This document shows, piece by piece, positions 28,382 to 33,038 of a DNA stretch of 33,038 bases (position 1 is the stretch's first letter; every line of letters begins with the position of its first letter). Under the pieces are notes generated by a model. The model made no database searches. It was not told the DNA's origin and saw only the letters and a program-made list of their open reading frames with translations. The DNA lies in assembly GCA_003243915.1 (NCBI GenBank), contig QHCC01000014.1, positions 1-33,038 on the forward strand, read 5' to 3'. This stretch comes from Pseudonocardiales bacterium (GTDB taxonomy: Bacteria > Actinomycetota > Actinomycetes > Mycobacteriales > Jatrophihabitantaceae). The translations under genes were made by a program, and so were the position numbers.

Positions 28382-29122
28382 ATGGCACAGACACCGCCCG
28401 AGGGTCCTGAGACCCCGCCGTTCGCTGACACCCCTCCATTCGCGGACACCCACCCGGTGCCGCCGCCCGAGCCACCGCCGCCGTTCGCGTCCGAGACGCG
28501 CCCCTCGGCGCCCGAGCCGCCGCCGCTGTCCATGGCCGACACCGGCCCGTTGCCGCCCGTGCCGCCGCCGCCGTTCATGGCCGACACCGGCCCGTTGCCG
28601 CCCGTCGCGCCGCTGCCTGGCGCACCGGAGAGCCCGACGAGCACGTGGGGTCCGCGTCGCCGCGCTGCCGTGCTGCTGGGCGGTGCCGCGGTGCTCGTGC
28701 TCGCCGGCGGTGGCATCGGCTGGGCGGTGGCCGGCTCGCACGGTTCCACGCCGACGGCGGCGCCCGCGGCGTCATCCACGCCTACGTCGACCGGGTCGCC
28801 GACCGGGTCACCGACGTCGCCGACAGCGCCGAAGGCACACAAGCATCCGGCCATCCGCGGCATGATCACCCGTGAGTCCGGCTCGACCTGGACGCTACGG
28901 ACCACCACCGGCAGCACGGTAACCGTGACGATCGACGGCCAGACCCAGTACGGCGCGCCGAATGCGCCGGCGCAGAAATCGCAGTTCACGGTCGGCAAGA
29001 CGGTCATCGTGTCGGGTGAGATGAACAACGGTGCGGTCACGGCGAAGCGCATCCGAATGGGCGACGCAACGCGGCCGGCCCCGAAGCACAAGTCGGGTAC
29101 GCCGACGCCCAGCGCATCCTGA
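28382..29122 (+). CDS. Proline-rich membrane-anchored DUF5666-like protein
   Basis: Protein of 246 residues. The first 85 are a proline-rich cytoplasmic region with repeated PPFADT and MADTGPLPPV units. A basic stop (RRRAA) and one membrane helix (about 95-117) follow, then a Ser/Thr/Pro linker. An outer domain (about 155-228) resembles DUF5666, a small beta-barrel: GMITRESGSTWTLRTTTGSTVTVTIDG (pattern), GKTVIVSGEMNNGAVTAKRI. The job of this domain is unknown. Its stop overlaps the sulfatase start (TGATG), so the two are translationally coupled. Confidence 0.75.
   Translation: MAQTPPEGPETPPFADTPPFADTHPVPPPEPPPPFASETRPSAPEPPPLSMADTGPLPPVPPPPFMADTGPLPPVAPLPGAPESPTSTWGPRRRAAVLLGGAAVLVLAGGGIGWAVAGSHGSTPTAAPAASSTPTSTGSPTGSPTSPTAPKAHKHPAIRGMITRESGSTWTLRTTTGSTVTVTIDGQTQYGAPNAPAQKSQFTVGKTVIVSGEMNNGAVTAKRIRMGDATRPAPKHKSGTPTPSAS
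28531..28605 (+). repeat. 30-base direct repeat in the proline-rich region
   Basis: An identical 30-base segment, starting CATGGCCGACACCGG, occurs at 28531-28560 and 28576-28605 (45-base period), encoding MADTGPLPPV twice. Exactness at the DNA level points to recent duplication. Confidence 0.8.
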
Positions 29123-30615
29123 TGCAGCCGTCGCGGCGTTACCGGCGCTACCGGCGCTGCCTGGTGAGCGCGGTCGTCATGGTCGCACTGGTGCTCGCGG
29201 CGTGCACACCCAGTTCCGCCACACACCGCTCCACGTCCACGCCGGCCCCACCGACGGGCAAGCCGAACATCGTGTTCGTGCTGACCGACGACCTCGCCTG
29301 GAACCTCGTGCAATACCTGCCGCACGTAGTGGCGATGCAGAAGGCCGGCATCACGCTGTCGAACTACTACGTCATCGACTCGCTCTGCTGCCCGTCGCGC
29401 TCGGCGATCTTCACCGGTGAGTATCCCCATGACGACGGCGTGTTCACCAACGGCGGCAACGACGGGGGCTACGACACCTTCAACGCGCACGGGAACCAAC
29501 CGAACACGTTCGCCGTAGCGCTGCAGAAGAGCGGATATCAAACCGGCTTCATGGGCAAGTACCTCAACGGCTACCTACCGGCGGACAAGCCGGCTCCGGG
29601 CTGGAACGAGTGGGATGTCGCCGGCAACGGGTATCCGGAGTTCAACTACACGCTCAACGAGAACGGGACCCAGCACAGCTACGGCAAGGACCCGAGCGAC
29701 TACCTGACCGACGTGATCTCGGCCAAGGCCAGCTCGTTCATCGACCGCTCGGCCGCCGCGGGCATGCCGTTCATGCTCGAGCTCGCCACGTTCGCGCCGC
29801 ACCACCCCTCCACTCCGGCGCCACGGGACGCGGACAAGTTCCCCGGCTTGACGGCGCCCCGAACGGCCGCGTTCGACGTGCAACCCAGCGGCGCACCGGC
29901 ATGGCTGAAGGCGATCCCGCCCTTGACGGCGAAGAACACCAAGCAGATAGACGACGAGTTCCGCCTGCGGGTGCAGTCCGTGCAGGCCGTCGACGCCATG
30001 ATCGGCCACCTCCAACAGCAGCTGCAGGACAAGGGCCTGGCCAAGAACACCTACATCGTGTTCAGCTCCGACAACGGCTATCACATGGGCGAGCACCAGC
30101 TCCGTCCCGGAAAGCAGACCGCGTTCGACACCGACATCAAGGTGCCGCTCATGGTCACCGGGCCCGGCTTGCCGGCCGGCAAGGATCTGACCCAGATGAC
30201 GTCGAGCATCGATCTGGCGCCGACGTTCGAGGGGCTCAGCGGCGCGCCCGTCCCCGCCACCGTCGACGGGACGAGCCTGAGCCCGCTGTGGCACGGCCAG
30301 AGCGACAGCAGCGGGCAGCAGGCGGTCCTCGTCGAACACCACGGCCAGGAGAAGACGCCCAACGATCCCGACAAGCCGACCCGCGCGAGCGGTGACCCGC
30401 CGAGCTACGAAGCGGTCCGCACCGCGAATGCCCTCTACGTGCAGTACACCGATGGTGAGCGCGAGTTCTACGACGTGGCCAAGGACCCGAACGAGCTGAC
30501 CAACCTCGCCGCCACCGCATCCGCCGCCCAGCTCGCGCCGTTACAGCAGGCGCTGACCGCGCTGCAGAACTGCCACAACGCGCCGACCTGTCGCGCTGCC
30601 GCGCAGCTGGGCTAG
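29122..30615 (+). CDS. Sulfatase, secreted lipoprotein
   Basis: Hydrolase of 497 residues expected to remove sulfate from sulfated sugars or phenols outside the membrane. It has a lipoprotein signal peptide with lipobox LAAC (Cys28). Metal ligands appear in LTDDLAW (D56-D57) and later SSDNGYHMGEH. The sulfatase signature CCPSRSAIFTG (89-99) provides Cys89, which must be converted to formylglycine. C-terminal blocks RPGKQTAFDTDIKVPL and SLSPLW are typical. It ends in a short Cys-containing tail (NCHNAPTCRAA) that could form a disulfide. No formylglycine-generating enzyme is seen in the window, so maturation must come from elsewhere. Start ATG overlaps the preceding stop. Confidence 0.92.
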   Translation: MQPSRRYRRYRRCLVSAVVMVALVLAACTPSSATHRSTSTPAPPTGKPNIVFVLTDDLAWNLVQYLPHVVAMQKAGITLSNYYVIDSLCCPSRSAIFTGEYPHDDGVFTNGGNDGGYDTFNAHGNQPNTFAVALQKSGYQTGFMGKYLNGYLPADKPAPGWNEWDVAGNGYPEFNYTLNENGTQHSYGKDPSDYLTDVISAKASSFIDRSAAAGMPFMLELATFAPHHPSTPAPRDADKFPGLTAPRTAAFDVQPSGAPAWLKAIPPLTAKNTKQIDDEFRLRVQSVQAVDAMIGHLQQQLQDKGLAKNTYIVFSSDNGYHMGEHQLRPGKQTAFDTDIKVPLMVTGPGLPAGKDLTQMTSSIDLAPTFEGLSGAPVPATVDGTSLSPLWHGQSDSSGQQAVLVEHHGQEKTPNDPDKPTRASGDPPSYEAVRTANALYVQYTDGEREFYDVAKDPNELTNLAATASAAQLAPLQQALTALQNCHNAPTCRAAAQLG

Positions 30616-30635
30616 GGCCGCGCGTTGGCGACGGC

Positions 30636-32213
30636 TCAGCCGGCCTTCCCGGAGCCCAGCGGCTCGCACACCGACGACGGCCCGGAGTAGGTCGGCGACT
30701 GCAGCACGACGAAGGTGCCTGCGCGGTAGGCCACGTGGTAACCGGCTGCCACGGCCTGCGTGAACACGGCGGCGGGCGTGGGGGCGGGCGGATTGCCACC
30801 GGTGTCGGGTGCGAACGTGTCCAGCGCGTAGAAGTCGGGGCGGGGCGTGTTCGCCTGCGGCACGCTGGTGTAGTCGCGCCTGGTCAGGTGCGGCGCAAGG
30901 CGGCTGTCAGCCGTGATGCACACATTGTCGGGCAGCCAGGCCACCACAGCGCTCGCAGACCGCTGCCAGTCGGCGGGCTGGTCCCGGTAGGAATTACGCA
31001 CATGTGTCAGGCGCCCGACCTCCATCTTGCCGCCGAAGGCAATGAGGGCGAGCGGCGTCGCGACCAGCAGCGCCGCCAGGGCCCGCCGCGCCAGCACCGC
31101 GCGTCGATCCTCGTCGAACAGACCGAGGCGGTCCGCGCCGTCGATCATGGCCAGCACCAGGATCACCCATGGCAGTGCGCTGTAGTGGAACATCGCGGTC
31201 CACAGGAAGTGCCGCGAGTTGAAGAACAGCTCGGCCAGCAGCGGCAGCGCGAGCAAGGCGTAGCGCGACCGGAAACACAGCAACCCGAGTGGCACCACGA
31301 GCAGGGCGAGCGTCCGCGCCTTGACCGCGGGAGTGAAGAACACGGCCACCGCGTGCCAGGGCCGCGTGACGATGGTGCCGATGGCCGCCGGCACGGACGA
31401 GCCGAGCGATCCGAACTGATTGTTGTAGGCGAAGGCGTGCCCCGTCGCGAAGTGCGGGATGATCACCGCCGTTGTCAGCAGGTACATGGCCAAACCGCCG
31501 AAGATCATGACCCCGGCCGGCCAGCGCGGCGGGCGGCGCTGCGCCAGCCGTAGCAGGCCGATCATCGCGACCAGCACGCCCATGTCCTCGCGGACGAGCA
31601 GCAGCAGGCCGCACCAGAGCAGCAGCCGGCGGTCGTCGCGGCGGTCGAGCGCGTCGATGGCCAGCGCGGCCAGCGGCGTCGCGAACGCGATCTCGTGGAA
31701 GTCGAAGTCGATCAGCGCCTGGACCGGCCAGCCGAAGCCGTACGCGGCTGCGATCAAGAGCGACATCCGCTCGGCGGCCCGCCGCCGGGCGAAGCGGTAG
31801 ACGACCGGGATCGACGCGGCGGTCAGCACCGCCTGCGCTATCAGCAGCGCGACCGGGTCGTCCCAGAGCCAGTACAGGGGCGCCAGCACCGCGATGATGG
31901 GGTGGAAGTGGTCGCCGAAGATGTTGTAGTCGGCGCCCTTCAACGCCACGATGGGTGCCTGGAAATGTGCGTACGCACGCACCGCCTGGTCGAAGATGCC
32001 GAGGTCGTAGCCGGTGGTCAGGTAGCGGGCCTGGTCCTCGAGGGAGTGCAGCAGGTAGAAGCCCAGGGCCGCGCACGTGATGGCGGCGAGGCCAAGATGC
32101 TGCCGCATCACGCCGACGCCGAGGCGCTGCCGCACCGAGGCCGGCCAACTGCGCAGGACGGACGCGTGGGGCGACCGCGGCGCGGGCTTGGTCGCCATCA
32201 TCTCCTCGCTCAT
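30636..32213 (-). CDS. DUF2079 polytopic membrane protein
   Basis: Membrane protein of 525 residues of the DUF2079 family (glycosyltransferase-C-like fold suspected, function unproven). Family marks near the first outer loop are [21 protein letters not shown] and a [13 protein letters not shown] motif further on. There are around nine to ten hydrophobic segments and a soluble C-terminal domain of about 130 residues ([20 protein letters not shown] onward, pattern). The start is uncertain: ATG 32213 is used; a GTG at 32249 would lie inside a perfect palindrome. Convergent with the sulfatase, 20 bases apart. The acidic and His residues in the outer loops are the likely active site if it is a lipid-linked sugar transferase. 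Confidence 0.85.
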   Translation of the reverse strand: MSEEMMATKPAPRSPHASVLRSWPASVRQRLGVGVMRQHLGLAAITCAALGFYLLHSLEDQARYLTTGYDLGIFDQAVRAYAHFQAPIVALKGADYNIFGDHFHPIIAVLAPLYWLWDDPVALLIAQAVLTAASIPVVYRFARRRAAERMSLLIAAAYGFGWPVQALIDFDFHEIAFATPLAALAIDALDRRDDRRLLLWCGLLLLVREDMGVLVAMIGLLRLAQRRPPRWPAGVMIFGGLAMYLLTTAVIIPHFATGHAFAYNNQFGSLGSSVPAAIGTIVTRPWHAVAVFFTPAVKARTLALLVVPLGLLCFRSRYALLALPLLAELFFNSRHFLWTAMFHYSALPWVILVLAMIDGADRLGLFDEDRRAVLARRALAALLVATPLALIAFGGKMEVGRLTHVRNSYRDQPADWQRSASAVVAWLPDNVCITADSRLAPHLTRRDYTSVPQANTPRPDFYALDTFAPDTGGNPPAPTPAAVFTQAVAAGYHVAYRAGTFVVLQSPTYSGPSSVCEPLGSGKAG

Positions 32214-32231
32214 GGTCAAGGCCTGGCCGTT

Positions 32232-32273
32232 GGGCGATGATCCTCCCACGTTGCCGCGGGAGGATCATCGCCC
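32232..32273. repeat. 16-bp perfect palindrome between divergent genes
   Basis: GGGCGATGATCCTCCC (32232-32247) and GGGAGGATCATCGCCC (32258-32273) with a 10-base loop, in the region between the DUF2079 gene and the B12-binding gene. Its place between two starts suggests an operator or RNA hairpin at the 5' end of one transcript rather than a terminator. Confidence 0.7.
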
Positions 32274-32346
32274 CTCACGCCGTCGCCGAGGCTCCGCGCA
32301 GCGGGGCGAGGTTTCCGTTCCCAGCCGCGGGTCATACGCTCCCCGG

Positions 32347-32751
32347 GTGCCAGCACGCATCCGAATCGTCATCGCCAAGCCCGGTCTGGACGGTCACGAC
32401 CGCGGCGCCAAGGTCATCGCACGGGCCCTGCGCGACGCCGGCATGGAGGTCGTCTACACCGGCCTGCACCAGACCCCTGAGCAGATCGTGCAGACCGTCA
32501 TCCAGGAGGACGCGGCCGCCGTCGGGCTCTCGGTGCTCTCCGGTGCACACATGACGCTGTTCACCAAGACGCTCGCCCTGCTCGCACAGCAGGGTGTCTC
32601 CGACGTGGTCGTGTTCGGCGGCGGGATCATCCCCGAACCTGACATCGCGGAGTTGGAGCAGGCGGGGGTGGCCAAGATCTTCACACCGGGGGCGACGATG
32701 GACGAGGTCGTGGGCTGGGTCCAGGCCAACGTGGGCACCACGCGACACTAG
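32347..32751 (+). CDS. Cobalamin-binding subunit, methylmalonyl/isobutyryl-CoA mutase type
   Basis: Small cytoplasmic protein of 134 residues consisting only of the B12-binding Rossmann domain of acyl-CoA mutases. The base-off/His-on motif DxHxxG is D15-G-H17-D-R-G20, followed by S62-V-L64 and G91-G-G93, all expected to cradle the cobalamin tail. Length matches free-standing small subunits such as IcmB of Streptomyces, which pair with a separate catalytic subunit not present here. The next gene is sucC, whose substrate succinyl-CoA is a product of methylmalonyl-CoA mutase, so a metabolic link is plausible. Start GTG 32347 (preceded by GGG), giving the conserved [16 protein letters not shown] beginning. 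Confidence 0.88.
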   Translation: MPARIRIVIAKPGLDGHDRGAKVIARALRDAGMEVVYTGLHQTPEQIVQTVIQEDAAAVGLSVLSGAHMTLFTKTLALLAQQGVSDVVVFGGGIIPEPDIAELEQAGVAKIFTPGATMDEVVGWVQANVGTTRH

Positions 32752-32798
32752 GCTCCCCGAGCACCTGCCGCACCGACATCCAGGACGGACGAATCAGC

Positions 32799-33038
32799 GT
32801 GGATCTGTTCGAGTACCAGGCCAAGGAACTGTTCGAGAAGTACCACGTCCCGGTCAGCCTCGGTGCGGTGGCCACGACGCCCGCGCAGGCCAGGGCGATC
32901 GCCGAGCGGATCGGCGGGGTCACCGTCGTCAAGGCTCAGGTCAAGGTCGGCGGGCGCGGGAAGGCCGGCGGGGTCAAGGGGGCCAAGACACCCGCCGATG
33001 CGGAACAGGCGGCGCAGGACATCCTCGGCATGGACATC
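32799..33038 (+). CDS. sucC: Succinyl-CoA synthetase beta subunit, N-terminal part
   Basis: Only the first 80 codons are inside the window; the gene runs off the end. The start [19 protein letters not shown] and the ATP-grasp stretch [18 protein letters not shown] are diagnostic for the ADP/GDP-forming beta subunit, which couples succinyl-CoA cleavage to nucleotide phosphorylation in the TCA cycle. GTG 32799 is the start. sucD is expected immediately downstream. Confidence 0.95.
   Translation, partial: MDLFEYQAKELFEKYHVPVSLGAVATTPAQARAIAERIGGVTVVKAQVKVGGRGKAGGVKGAKTPADAEQAAQDILGMDI

Overview
The window is chromosomal DNA from a high-GC Gram-positive bacterium of the Actinomycetota. The evidence is the strong G/C bias at third codon positions, a WhiB regulator, coenzyme F420 genes (fgd, fbiC), a PspC-domain sensor kinase, a DUF5319 protein, a UvrD1-type helicase with a C-terminal Tudor-like domain, and frequent GTG/TTG starts. 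Gene order matches two neighbourhoods known from Mycobacterium tuberculosis: whiB3 / DUF5319 / guaB2 / guaB3 / guaA, and chorismate mutase / uvrD1 / sucC. The sigD gene found in the first is absent here, and the two neighbourhoods lie side by side. I cannot name the genus. The sequence is not obviously mycobacterial.

Layout. 1-1115: possible tail of an unidentified gene, then a DMT-family exporter. 1148-5332 (minus): WhiB3/WhiD-like regulator, DUF5319 protein, and a FtsX/MacB-type ABC permease-ATPase pair. 5471-6994: guaB. 7065-8406: unknown membrane protein and, convergent to it, a MmcQ/YjbR protein. 8726-13684: guaB3, then F420-dependent glucose-6-phosphate dehydrogenase and FO synthase, so F420 synthesis and reduction sit together. 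13792-17551: lactate permease, CorA-like transporter, short-chain dehydrogenase. 17639-19201: guaA. 19264-22406: divergent PspC/LiaF-like membrane protein and a PspC-sensor kinase with its response regulator. 22491-25651: chorismate mutase (minus) divergent from uvrD1. 25758-30615: a run of mostly exported proteins (DUF1800, Tat-exported DUF1501, DUF5666 membrane protein, sulfatase lipoprotein). 30636-32213 (minus): DUF2079 membrane protein. 32347-end: a free-standing B12-binding subunit and the start of sucC.

Most notable finding. Upstream of chorismate mutase (minus strand, 22961 to 22820) there appears to be an undescribed-looking ribosome-mediated attenuator. It has a promoter that would start transcription on a GTG codon, a 21-codon leader peptide containing YEFFYGY, a pause hairpin over those codons, and a 10-bp GC-only-plus-one-A:T terminator-like hairpin before the gene. 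This would couple chorismate mutase expression to phenylalanine/tyrosine supply.

Other points: a family of long intergenic palindromes follows several stop codons (after guaB3, the SDR gene and the response regulator). The CorA-like protein has GQN in place of GMN. A one-base slip appears to have changed the start of fgd. A three-half-site operator-like element precedes the DUF1800/DUF1501 pair.
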